Shown here: piece by piece, positions 34,467 through 44,130 of the stretch
Position numbering within the stretch: position 1 is the first letter of the stretch
Layout: each line of letters starts with the position of its first letter
Assembly: GCA_022606135.1 (NCBI GenBank)
Contig: JABYQN010000007.1
Location: forward strand, 2,542,001-2,606,000
DNA from: Fomes fomentarius
Taxonomy: Eukaryota; Basidiomycota; Agaricomycetes; Polyporales; Polyporaceae
Direction: 5' to 3'
Length of the DNA stretch: 64,000 nt
The notes under the pieces: generated by a model
Databases searched by the model: none
The model's input: only the letters and a program-made list of their open reading frames with translations
Told to the model about the DNA's origin: nothing
Made by a program: the position numbers and the translations under genes

Positions 34467-34947
34467 TGCTGCAACTGATACTTGTAAATCTGTTGCTGCT
34501 TCTTGATGAGTTTAGGTTTGAATACAATTCTTCCGCTTTCCCAATCAATATTCGGATTGTACTTGCGAATCCATGGCATTCCAAAAAGAACATCATCCCT
34601 CCCAATATCGGCCACATACCAATTTGTTGGCAGTTTTCTTCCCTTGATATTGAATGTTCCCTCAACCCGATGTGTAATTGTTCCTTTCTTGTTGATGCTA
34701 TCGTCTGCATTCCGGAACGTCAAGGGTTTTGGCAGCCGTACCGTTGGAAGGTTATATCGATCTACAATTTTTTGATTGACAATGACAGCATCTGCTCCTG
34801 TGTCAATCAACCCTTTGACCTCGACGGCTTTATCTCGAACTTGCATGTAACCGGGTATAAGCAAGGCATGCCGCCTTCGCTGTGTATTGGTTATTACTGT
34901 TACATGCAAATCTGTAGGCAAGTCAGGCGTTGATTCTGCTTGCCCAT
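34467..34947 (-). CDS. Gypsy aspartic protease (pro), cut off from RT by Copia-1
   Basis: It contains the retropepsin active site LIDTGADAVIV and a FGMPWIRKYNP block. It lies in the -1 frame relative to gag and in the same frame as RT once the 6,483 bp of Copia-1 plus duplicated target are discounted. Codons beyond 34467 toward lower coordinates run into the Copia LTR and stop. Confidence 0.85.
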
Positions 34948-34957
34948 TTAAAAATCC
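34948..34957 (-). other. Putative gag-pro -1 frameshift site
   Basis: On the minus strand the gag end reads GAT TTT TAA with five T in a row. A one-base backward slip of the P-site Phe codon re-pairs perfectly and continues as TTA AAT into the protease frame. This is a single-codon slip at a stop rather than the classical X-XXY-YYZ heptamer. Confidence 0.45.
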
Positions 34958-36192
34958 GAGTTAAAGTCTGTGGCCCTTAGGGCATTGATTTCTAGTTCTT
35001 GTTCCGATTCTTGTTCCGACTCTTCTTCTTCTATATCTTCCAGGATCTCCCTGTTCATCTTCCTAACCTGTCGTGTCGTAGGTCGTCTTGTCCTCCTGAC
35101 AGGTCTGCTAGGACAGTCCTTGGCTATATGTCCAGATTTGCGGCAGCGGAAACAAAGACCTTTGTCTTGTAGGTCTTTTCGTTCTTTCTCGCTGAGTCGA
35201 TTAACCCCAACCTCTGTGTCTTCCTCGACATTTACCGCTTTGACTGTTGCTTTAGGCTTTGTAGTCCTCGCTGTTTTTGTCCTCCTTGTCCTTCGGTTTG
35301 ATAGAATCTTTTCCGTGAGTTGGTAACTGTGATCCAACTCTTTAGTCCTTGTCATCCATTCTGCTATGGTTGATGGTGCTGGGTATGAAAGAGCAATCTT
35401 CTTTAGCAGGTAATCTGGTAATGCCTGCCGATACAATGCCAATTGTGATACGGGGTCGAGGATGTTTCCTTTAAGAGCTAGGTCCATAAACCTTGCATTG
35501 AACTCGTCAACTGACGCATAGTCTCGGAGTTGAATGGTGGTCAGGTTGACCATGGAATCATCCACCTCGTCTATCGGAGCAAATGAATCTTGGAAATCTT
35601 TGACAAAGACATTCCAAGGTTCTAGTCCTCTGGGAACGCCTGGCTGTATTTCCTCTTGTGCCCGCCGTATGGCTGTATCTTTCCAGAAGTTAATGTTTTC
35701 TCCTTCCATGAATGACAATGCCGTTGCGACCTTAGTGTGGTCGTTTGGAAAGTCGTCTGGCCTTGCAGTGAAAAGGAGAAACAACTGATTGAGAAAAGAT
35801 CTCGTCTTTGTCCTATCTCCGTTGAATACTTCTGGGTCCTTGATTTTTCCTTTCCCTCTAGGAGGATTTTGTGGTGCAAGGGGAACTGCTGGTGGAACAG
35901 GAGGTTGACCACCTCCACCACCACCTCCTCCTCCCCCGCCGCCTCCACCTCCTCCACCTCCCCCACCTCCACCCCCACCTCCTGGTGGTGGTGTAAGATT
36001 TGGCGTTCCTAGTGGATTTGGTGGTCCTGGGGGTCCTGGTGGTCCTGAGGGTCCACCATTACCACCTCCTCCTGACAGAGGGTTTGGTGGATTAGGTGGT
36101 GGTGTACTAGGTATCCCACTCCCTGATGGGAACGCATGCTGGAATGCGGCAGAAATTGATGTGCTTGAACTTGGTGGCCTGACATACGACAT
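34948..36192 (-). CDS. Gypsy Gag
   Basis: 414 residues from the ATG at 36192. A Pro/Gly-rich N-terminus includes an uninterrupted run of about 25 Gly (from residue ~71). A retrotransposon capsid-like region (about 115-290, with FNGDRTKTRSFLNQL and DEFNARFMDLA) follows, then a basic linker and one CCHC zinc knuckle (residues 347-360, CFRC...H...C). It is in frame with the leader ORF upstream, separated by one TGA at 36214-36216, so the original Gag may have started at 36678. Confidence 0.9.
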   Translation of the reverse strand: MSYVRPPSSSTSISAAFQHAFPSGSGIPSTPPPNPPNPLSGGGGNGGPSGPPGPPGPPNPLGTPNLTPPPGGGGGGGGGGGGGGGGGGGGGGGGGQPPVPPAVPLAPQNPPRGKGKIKDPEVFNGDRTKTRSFLNQLFLLFTARPDDFPNDHTKVATALSFMEGENINFWKDTAIRRAQEEIQPGVPRGLEPWNVFVKDFQDSFAPIDEVDDSMVNLTTIQLRDYASVDEFNARFMDLALKGNILDPVSQLALYRQALPDYLLKKIALSYPAPSTIAEWMTRTKELDHSYQLTEKILSNRRTRRTKTARTTKPKATVKAVNVEEDTEVGVNRLSEKERKDLQDKGLCFRCRKSGHIAKDCPSRPVRRTRRPTTRQVRKMNREILEDIEEEESEQESEQELEINALRATDFNSDF

Positions 36193-36213
36193 TTCAAAAG
36201 AGGGCTTTGCGTG

Positions 36214-36678
36214 TCATCTGATAGGTTCCTCTGATGATTCAGGATAAAATGGCTCTGTGTGTCGTAGAACAGGTTCTTCCGGTGGTTCAAAATAGATACT
36301 GGTTCCTACTTCTGTACTAGGTCCTGCTTCTGGTTCAATTGGGCTTAATTGAACGTTGGTGTGAACTCGAGGACTGGGCAGGGAACTAGATGGTATTCTT
36401 GGACTTGCTAAACTTCCTGCCGGCGCTGGCGTAGTTTCTACTCTTGGTCCCTTCTTATATAATCGTTCGATTCTTGATTCCTGCGATGGCTTTGGTATTT
36501 CTGTACCTTCTGGTCTAGAGATGGTTACCGGAATCTCTTTTGTGTTGTACCTTAGTGGGCAACGTTCGTGCGTACAGTTGCTCCACCGGCCGTAAGATTC
36601 TCGATAGTGTATATCTCTGGTTTTGTTGTTGTCAAACAGATGATATAGACGATTACAACTGTATGGCTTCGCAGTCAT
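36214..36678 (-). CDS. Gypsy leader ORF with Cys/His module, in frame with Gag
   Basis: 154 residues starting with a true ATG. Residues 8-45 carry C-x4-HLFD-x7-HY-x6-W-x2-C-x4-CP-x-RYN, and the Copia elements here carry a near-identical module upstream of their Gag. The rest is Pro/Ser/Glu-rich. It ends in TGA followed by seven sense codons before the gag ATG in the same frame, so it is probably the Gag N-terminus separated by a nonsense or leaky stop. The C/H/C/C pattern could bind zinc, which is inference. Confidence 0.7.
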   Translation of the reverse strand: MTAKPYSCNRLYHLFDNNKTRDIHYRESYGRWSNCTHERCPLRYNTKEIPVTISRPEGTEIPKPSQESRIERLYKKGPRVETTPAPAGSLASPRIPSSSLPSPRVHTNVQLSPIEPEAGPSTEVGTSIYFEPPEEPVLRHTEPFYPESSEEPIR

Positions 36679-37358
36679 ACACGCTGTGTGCGATGTAGAA
36701 ACTCTTGGTGTAACCTTCTTGCTCGACGGTTACTGTGAAGTTTTGCTATGTCTTCGTGTAGATTAGGATCTATTAGGTTTGCTGGACTAATAACCCTAGA
36801 TCTGAGGTACTTGTATTGTTGCTCAAGGAATTCCGCAAAGTTCCGGGTCTGTGGGATCGATCCATAAACTTCTCTTGGGACTGTGTCCAAAATCTGGATA
36901 GTTTGAACGAGATATCGATATGCTTTGTCGAAAGCTGGATGATAGTCCCGTGTAACTTCTTCCTTCCTTAATACTTCAAGATTATCCGTTATAATCTGAA
37001 GTGCGTCAACTGCGTCTACTGGAACTTGCTGTTTCCTGTAGAATATTCCTGCAGTTGATGTCCTGTCTGGGTCTGTTTCTCTGTTGTCTGAATCTACTCC
37101 TCCTGATGATTCAGAAACTGTTTGTGCTTGTGGGAGTATATCCTGTACTACTCCAGTGAAGCTACTTGTGGCCAGTGAACTCCTATATTCCTGCCACTCC
37201 TGCATCCTCTGTAAGTCGTTTACAAGAGTATCTGGACTCAAGTGTGTGGATGAAACGTCCTCTACAAATGGGATTGTTTGTGAGAGTTGTTTTCGTCCAG
37301 GATACGGAGTCGGTGGTCTTGTAACTGTGACTTCTGGGATGACTAGTCTTGGTAACAA
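36675..37358 (-). CDS. Gypsy 5' ORF of unknown function
   Basis: An open frame of at least 227 codons between the 5' LTR and the leader ORF; its TGA overlaps the leader ATG (ATGA). The frame stays open back to the LTR edge, but the first codons contain no ATG (the annotated start is TTG), so the true start is uncertain. It is acidic and hydrophilic, with a helical-looking second half (FAEFLEQQYKYLRSR). I do not recognise it. Confidence 0.45.
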   Translation of the reverse strand: MLPRLVIPEVTVTRPPTPYPGRKQLSQTIPFVEDVSSTHLSPDTLVNDLQRMQEWQEYRSSLATSSFTGVVQDILPQAQTVSESSGGVDSDNRETDPDRTSTAGIFYRKQQVPVDAVDALQIITDNLEVLRKEEVTRDYHPAFDKAYRYLVQTIQILDTVPREVYGSIPQTRNFAEFLEQQYKYLRSRVISPANLIDPNLHEDIAKLHSNRRARRLHQEFLHRTQRV

Positions 37359-37469
37359 TGGTAGGGACTTCTCTCGTTTAAACCCTGGTATCGTTACGTT
37401 CCTTGGCCTTTGTAGAAGAGGATGGCTTATCCTGTTCTCTGCCGTCTTGCTTGTTCTGTTCTTTCTCAG

Positions 37470-38013
37470 TGTTCGAGCGAGAAAGAAGTTTTTTCTTGCG
37501 TGACTATCAAACTTCTACTTGAGTAGTAACCCTTGTTCTTTATGACCTTGCTAGTCCGATCGATCCTTATACGAAGGAGATCTTGAAGTTAGTCTGAGAG
37601 AGCGAGTGATAACTTGCTAGAGTATAGCCTGTGTTATTCGCGAAGAGACTAAAGCTTGGGGAGTTTGCTCTGAGACACCCTCCCCTTATATACATGTAAT
37701 GAGACTGCGGAAATCTAGCAGTAAACTGCGTATTAGTAAGTCCTTATGGCTGCACAGTTGGTCTTGACTAACTGCGCAGTCAACCTGACTAATTGCACAG
37801 TCGCAATGTCAGACTGCACAGTAAAGTTGACTAATCAGAAGTAGTGTGCATAGTCTGGCTGACTAAGTCCGTAGTCCTGACTACTACTGGATGACCATAT
37901 AACAGAAGAATCCTATGGCATGAGAATCCTAAAAGTAAAAGTACAGAAATCGAGGCCCATAATCCTAGTTACATAGTTAACCACTAATATCGCATACTTA
38001 TCAACTTGTAACA
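37470..38013 (-). repeat. Gypsy 5' LTR (about 544 bp)
   Basis: It matches the 3' LTR from about 37497 to 38013. The inner terminal ~25 bp differ from the corresponding end of the other LTR, so the exact inner boundary (TGTT at 37470) is tentative. Confidence 0.8.
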
Positions 38014-38416
38014 GTCACTCTTTGATCACCGGCGCCATCGGGGAAGATGGTGGCCTTCCTCCGTGCATACTCGATCCCGCTCACCCCTTCTTCCCACTGA
38101 GTCTGACTCAATACCACTCCCTCCTTCAAGTTGCCTTCCGTTCCTCATGCCCTCCTCTCTTCTCATTCTGCCATGTTCTGTAGCCAGCTTTGCCTTTCTC
38201 ATCACCGCCTTCTGTGTCATTGCCCACCGGGCACGCGGTGCTCAAATCTCCACCCTCAATTACATTCACTTCCCCATCATCTCGCGTGCTAGCTGTCATC
38301 GCTGCTTCGTAAACAGGCGCAAGCCCGTGTCCGCCCCCCGCATGAACCACGTCTCGCTCGTGTCTTCTTCGCCCGTCCCCGCACTCATTGAGAGCACGGT
38401 CCTCGTGCTGTCGTAA
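38014..38416 (+). pseudogene. Copy G: family pseudogene split by the Gypsy element
   Basis: After the target duplication the sequence continues exon 1 of a copy E relative (GCGCCATCGGGGAAGATGG against GCGCCATCGTGAAGATGG in E). The stub left of 22940 matches the preceding codons, differing mostly by C/T transitions. The intron donor GTACGT has become GTGCAT, and an AG has appeared in the normally AG-free tract. Exon 2 keeps the degraded helix and the SCHRC patch but ends before any PPPPY motif. It is non-functional. Confidence 0.75.
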
Positions 38417-38599
38417 GACTGATCTGGTAAGCGAGCCGAAATCGCGCCATAGCGGCACCATTTTCGAAGTCCTTTCATAATATGTAAAGTAGTGTTCATT
38501 TCTGCCGGTCGGTGTGTCACTACTAGGTCAGTCCTTCTACAGGATGTGATTGCTAGTTGCATCTGGAGTACCTGCACAGTCCGTTGAGTAGCGCATGTT

Positions 38600-40230
38600 G
38601 CCGACCTATTGCACAAGAATCTTTAGGACCCTCAGAATATTCAAGGGGGGCCAAATAAGGATGAGGAATGTCCGGACCTGGTCTGGCAAGATGAGCGTGG
38701 ATTGGCCAGATATAGACAAGGAGATCGCGCATCAGGACGGGAAGCACATGGCGGCACAGAGAGCGGTCGTGGCCAGCAAACGAAGGGGCTGCGGAGAGCC
38801 AATGCCGTAAGAACCGTGGCGGTTCAATATTGTCAATGTGCACTGTGTTGGTGCAGGAGGCCAGAGCCAAGGAAGGCGTGGGGGATTCCTGATGGACAGT
38901 GCACACTCGGCCCAGGCATGGACGAGAAATGTCGGGTGCAAACCCCATTATATTCATTAAATTAGGTGGTGGTTGCGCACATTGGGCGCCAGCTTACAAA
39001 ACCATCGTGCCTTTCTGACAGAAAGGAAGGAAGCACAAGGACGGATGCATCATGGTGACGGGCCAGCGGTGCAGGCTGGAGGTGCTGAGTTTGTTGCTCT
39101 GGGGTGCTAGTATTGTATGTCGAATATGCTGTCTCAATATGGATATCGATGAGACATACCTCGATCACATGCGGCATCATCACCTTCCATGCCGTTCTAT
39201 ACCAACGTTGTGCCTCACAAGCCCATGGAGACAGCAATTCCACCCATCTGATTCCCGGCACCTTGACAGCATTGCTGGGTATTTTGTGGCAGATTCGCCG
39301 CATCCTCTCCCTGCTTCTGAATGTGATTAGAATATACGTACATAGTCGGATCGAGATCAGAATAAGACTCACGGTGAGAAGTGTTCCATCGTTCGGTGGA
39401 GTAGGTCCCGTCGGAATGCTCGCGCACAGTCCTTGGGTGCTTGAGAGCATGTGTTCCATCCCAAACCCCTGATTGAAGCCACCTCACGGCCTTGAGGCTG
39501 GAAGGCGTGTGCAAAGGGTCCTTACGGGAAAGCATAGGTCATGCTCCCAGCAAGCGTTGACTGGCACCTTCGGAGTTGTCCACAACTTCTTATCACCTTC
39601 GAAGCGCTCTTGCCAACCTTCAGAGCCCCCTTACAACCTTTTTTTTTTTTTTTTTTTTTGTTTTGGAATCCTCGTTTATTGCCCTTGAGGGCCGAGCCCT
39701 ATGGTAGGCAGTACTCTGCAAGGTAGCTACATGATCAACTATCAACGGGTCAAACTGGACGGCAGGAGGGGAAATGTGTGTGGAGACCGAGGCGACGCGG
39801 TCATGCCATCAGCAGTTTGAGATGTAAGGTAGATACCCTTACAACCTTTGGAGCGCTCTTACATCCACTATATCTGGAGTGGATGAATGGTGAGAACTAT
39901 GTGCAGCTCCACCACACTATTGATGGGCATGGGAGCCATCTGAAGCGTCGCAGACACGTCAGATCAGGTGTTTGGAATGCTGCAATCATCTGCAATGAGA
40001 GCATCAGCCCGGATGCCCTACTGGAGGAGGGTGCTGCAGAGGTGTGAAAGGGGGTAAGGGGTCGGACCGAAGCCAGACTGTGCCATTCAGTGCGCGGAGA
40101 TACCAGACTGATATCAGTGTTTGAGGTCATATCGCAGGAATGGTTTATCATCTTGCTTTAACAGCATCTCATGGTCGCTATATAGATTGTGTAAACCAGT
40201 GCCAGATTGGGACCTGACCCCATATATCAC
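38600..40230 (+). repeat. Repeat module delta, copy 3
   Basis: Collinear blocks match 5990-7700 and 18900-21980. It contains the poly(A) retroposon at 39641-39835. No conserved frame. Confidence 0.5.
39628..39849 (-). mobile_element. Short poly(A) retroposon with 13-14 bp target duplication
   Basis: An insert of about 195 bp (39641-39835) has 21 T at its left end (39639-39659), that is a poly(A) tail on the minus strand. An AATAAA signal lies about 20 nt before the tail. It is flanked by the direct repeat CCCTTACAACCTT (39628-39640 and 39836-39848). This is the signature of LINE-type target-primed retrotransposition, so it is a SINE, a 5'-truncated LINE or a processed transcript. I see no clear tRNA boxes. 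Confidence 0.65.
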
Positions 40231-40399
40231 AACTTGGGTGATGCAGTCACGGCTTTGAGGTCATCAATTATTAGCCCCATGAGAGCATTTGGGTCACGGT
40301 GAGAGATCGGAGGCAGTAGTAAGAAGTTAAAGTCACCAAGTACGTAGTTACTAGGTCCGAATTTGGCGCACAGCCTTCGTGGGATAGCACGTGGCACAT

Positions 40400-43300
40400 T
40401 CGTTGTCAACGTGTAGGCACCAACAACTGCAACTTGAACTTCCTCCGCATGAACAACTCTCAGTTTGTAGACTCTGAACTGCTATCTTGCACTACGAGCA
40501 CCTTGTTTAGTCAGTGGACACTGGACCAAGCGATGAAATATTATCCTGTGACCTCCAGTAAGACATTTTTGATGGGCCGCATAAGTACTCCCTCCAGGCG
40601 GCCGACACCATCATCAAGGTCGCAACGAGCTGGCAGGTCAGTTTATCGCATATTCTGAATTATGGAATAATGACATATGATTTGTGCATGCGTCCCCAAA
40701 CAAGCCAATGCAAAGGTACAGTCCTCTCTTGGTCATGAGATTCGACATGCCTCGATCGCAAAGCCCGACTATGTTTCTGCATATCGACGTCTAGGAGACT
40801 TGCACTTGTATTGAAGCTCCCTGGCGAGGAAGGAAGAGGCTGTCATGTGTCGAAGCCTACACAGGTATGGTGATCACAACTAAGAATCGCTGCCTGCTGA
40901 GAATTTTTCAAAGGGTTCTCCGACTCCTGGAACACAACCGTGTAATATCGCATTGGGCTCGTGCTTGCTAATTCCGGCTGGCTGACTCTCTGACCCTGGG
41001 ATTTGAGGTTTGATGTTGATGTCGAAAGGATAGATGTATTGGCTGACTTTGGGATATACTCGTCACAGATCCTTTCTCACGACGATGGCATGCACAGCGG
41101 GAAATTTAGGTGCTGTCAGTTGAAAGCAGACGTGCCCAGAGAGTGGATGGACACATCATTCATCGCAGTATAATCCCTTACATTTCTACCTTTGCTACAC
41201 TGACCTTGCATCAATAGCAACATGCGGCCTCCACCATCTTGTCAGACGCCTTGCATCGAGATGAGCTGGACCACCAGTAATACACTTTCTGCAATACTTA
41301 TTCTCTGAAGCGCTCTTGCCGGGGTGGCAGGCCGGAGATGCTTTTATGGAATGCCCACGGACTTCCGGTGCTCACATGATGAATAGATCTTTGATACGGG
41401 CGGGGCTCTCCCAGCCCACCCCAGCAGCCATCGCCTGCTAATTTTTATCGTGACGAGCTCCCTACTCTCCTCCGCCTAGTCATGCAAACAAATTCTAGGG
41501 CTGGCTATGGCTTGTGACAGCACAATTGAATAGCGGCCCTGTTTGCCTGGTCAAGGGAGACGATACCAAGGTGAGCATCGCTTTGCATTCAGCGCTGTGT
41601 CGTCCTTGGGTTGTGCTGCATCGCACCCATCCAGTACATTCACCTACATGGGGCGTCTCAAACAGGAGACCACACATCCTGGAGTAACATACTGTAGATC
41701 ATATCTGAGGATCGGCTTCATCATTTGGCAGTCTTCTCTCGACCACACTCCCCCTATAAGGATGACCGTCTCCCGCCTCCGCTCTCTTTGTCTCATTCTA
41801 CACCCTCTCTGACTGCATTCCTCCTTGCGTGCACCTCCTCTCTCGTCCCCCATCCATGCACACTATCTTGCCCAACGCGATGTCTCCTCACTTTCTCGCT
41901 GTGGGAGCAACTCAATATGGCTCTTTGACTATGTGTGTCATCGCAGTCTACTCCGGTATGTCCTCTACTTGCTTGGCCCAGTCTCTCACTGGTCCTGACA
42001 TGACGCTGTCTGCTCTTCCCCGTTGTTTCGTCCCATCCTGCCCCGACATTCACCGTCAATGTCACCCTCGCCTCCACCATCCCCTCTCCCCTCCCCTCTC
42101 CCTCCCTCGCCCCCAGTTTGGTTCACACTCCTCGTCATTGGCTTCTCCCTCATCATCCGCAACTTCAGCGATGCCTGTACCCCGGCGCTCGCTCACACCC
42201 ACACCCCCATCACGCACGGTGGTGTCATCTACGCCGTTGGCACTCTCTCCCATGCCAACTGTGCCCACTGCCTTGCTGACAAGTGTGAGCGCGAAGCTGC
42301 CGTTGCCACCACTGCACGTGCCCATGTTGCACAGGACATCCTTGCATCCACGCTGCCTCCGTACTGGCCGTCGCTCCCACCCACCCCACTCTTGCCACTG
42401 CCGGGCTTGGTGCTGACCGACCTGGATGGGCCCTGGGCCTCGCCCACGTCCTCCCTGCCTGGCTACCAGGCGGCCACTGCGTTCGTTCCTCGCAGACGTG
42501 ACTAGGGTACAGTCATTGCCGTCGCAGGTACCTTCACTTAGACGTGTACGTCATTTAGCAGCATGATCATCGTTGAACTGCTCTGCTGCTCTGTATCTCT
42601 TCTTGGTCATGCGAGACAATAGCATAATCTTCTCCTGCATCGTCTCTTTGGGTCTTGCCTCATCCATGCGCTACTGATATCTACTACGTGTCATCATGCT
42701 CTGTTGAAAGCTCTGTATTGCTCTGAACAGTCTTCCTTCCTGTCTCATTGTTGCCCGTGGGTTTTCATGCCTTGCTCTCGATGTTGGGCCAACATTGTAC
42801 TGGGTTTCATACCTCCGCCTTGCTCACGATTGGAAGAACTTTTGTTGATTTGTTTTGATTTGTTTATGATGCCTTCATCCAGCCCTGCACAACAAGTAAC
42901 CTTCAGACCGAAATGCAGACTTGCACCCAGCCTCTTTGATGACCACCATGACCACTCCTACTATTGCGCGGCACCACCATCTGGGGGCGGCGCAGAAGCC
43001 ATCACAATGGCTGAACACGATATGGATGGCAGATGGGGGCATGCCGATTGTCTTCTCCTAGTGGTCCGGTGCGAGTCCCTTCTGTGGTCCCATCTGCCCC
43101 TAGGATGTCACCGATAAAGAACTCGCGGGTGGCGATGTGTACCCACTTACAGCAGTACTTACTGTGCGCACGGCCGTGATGCGATCACTCACGATTGCTG
43201 ATGGAATCCTGCATCTGCACCGTATGCTATGCTACGCATGAATCCATCGATCACGGTTCAGTTTGCAACTTGGAGTGCGGTAAAAAAAAAAAAAAGGTCA

Positions 43301-44130
43301 GCGGAGACAAGAAGCTGGTGTTTATAATTGGAATTCCATGTACGTATATGACCCAAAGGGGCGTTATGAGGTTGTGCATCCTGGAGTTGTGCGACGGTGG
43401 GGTACCCGATCGAATGGTATGGGATCCATCCACCGTCGCCGTGCACTGTATCATCCGCGTAGGGTCAAGGGTCCAGCTGCCCAGGCTGATGATGATACAC
43501 CCAGATATGACAGGGGGGTGGTCTTCTATGCTGGAACGGTGATGTGGATGTCGAACGGAATCCAGTACGGTGGACCTAGAGGCGGCATGATAGCGCACAT
43601 CCCGGGGACTCACTGTCGCTTATCAGTCCCTCTTGCATCTTCCTTCCTACAGGGCCAGTCACAAAGCTCCCATAGTCTGGAGGCGCCTGCTCTTAGACTC
43701 CAAATCCACGACTTTGAGCGGGGGCAGTGATGGTCTAGACACGGTAGGTCATGGCATTTCACAGAGGTTGACACATGACGGACTTTATGCAAGCACATCT
43801 GCAACGGCATCAGCCGAGAATCTCATTCTGGACCGCAGGATTAAAGGGAGAAAATCGTGCTGACTCACACTAGTATATTATTGAGTTGGAGTCGGAGCGC
43901 TGACCTAGACGCAACTACGTCAAATTGGCGACGTACATAGATAATGACCGATATTTTCCCACTGCAGTCGGACTTGAGAGGCTGCGAACGATGTCAGCAG
44001 GAGATGAAGGGCTGGACTGGCGAAACACTAGTTTTGCAAGACACGCTTGGCTCCTGGGCCCTAGGTGTGACTAGAAGATACATCTATTTCTGTCTCCCAC
44101 GTCTGCATTCGAGTGTTCCATTGATGATGA
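40400..44130 (+). repeat. Segmental repeat module epsilon, copy 2 (contains copy F)
   Basis: Counterpart of 7740-11700. A run of 14 A (43282-43295) sits where the first copy has six. Outside the gene no frame is conserved. Confidence 0.6.
41856..42505 (+). CDS. Copy F: single-pass membrane protein, LPxY subfamily
   Basis: Exons are 41856-41955 and 42117-42505, with a GTATGT-CAG phase-1 intron, giving 162 residues. The start MHT is shared with copy C. The helix (VWFTLLVIGFSLII) is followed by the THTPI, Tyr and NCAHC patch. The tail holds LPPY, an L-x-LTDL motif and LPGY, and ends RRRD. So both motifs are LPxY variants, which WW domains of the Nedd4 family can also accept. A CCCTATAAGG TATA-like site lies about 100 bp upstream (41750-41759). 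This is the intact reference for the truncated copy C. Confidence 0.82.

Larger units (their letters stand above)
22940..38013 (-). mobile_element. Ty3/Gypsy chromovirus, full length, interrupted by a Copia element
   Basis: LTRs lie at 22940-23467 and 37470-38013, begin TG and end CA, and are flanked by the 5-bp target duplication GTCAC (22935-22939 and 38014-38018). Coding order on the minus strand is leader ORF, Gag, protease, reverse transcriptase, RNase H, integrase with chromodomain, then an extra ORF before the 3' LTR. Subtracting Copia-1 and its duplicated target leaves about 8.6 kb, and the removed length is divisible by three, so protease and reverse transcriptase were one frame. A purine tract (minus strand 'agaaagggggagctga') precedes the 3' LTR. 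In-frame stops at 36214, 26609 and 24818 are all TGA. I could not identify a primer-binding site. Confidence 0.92.
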
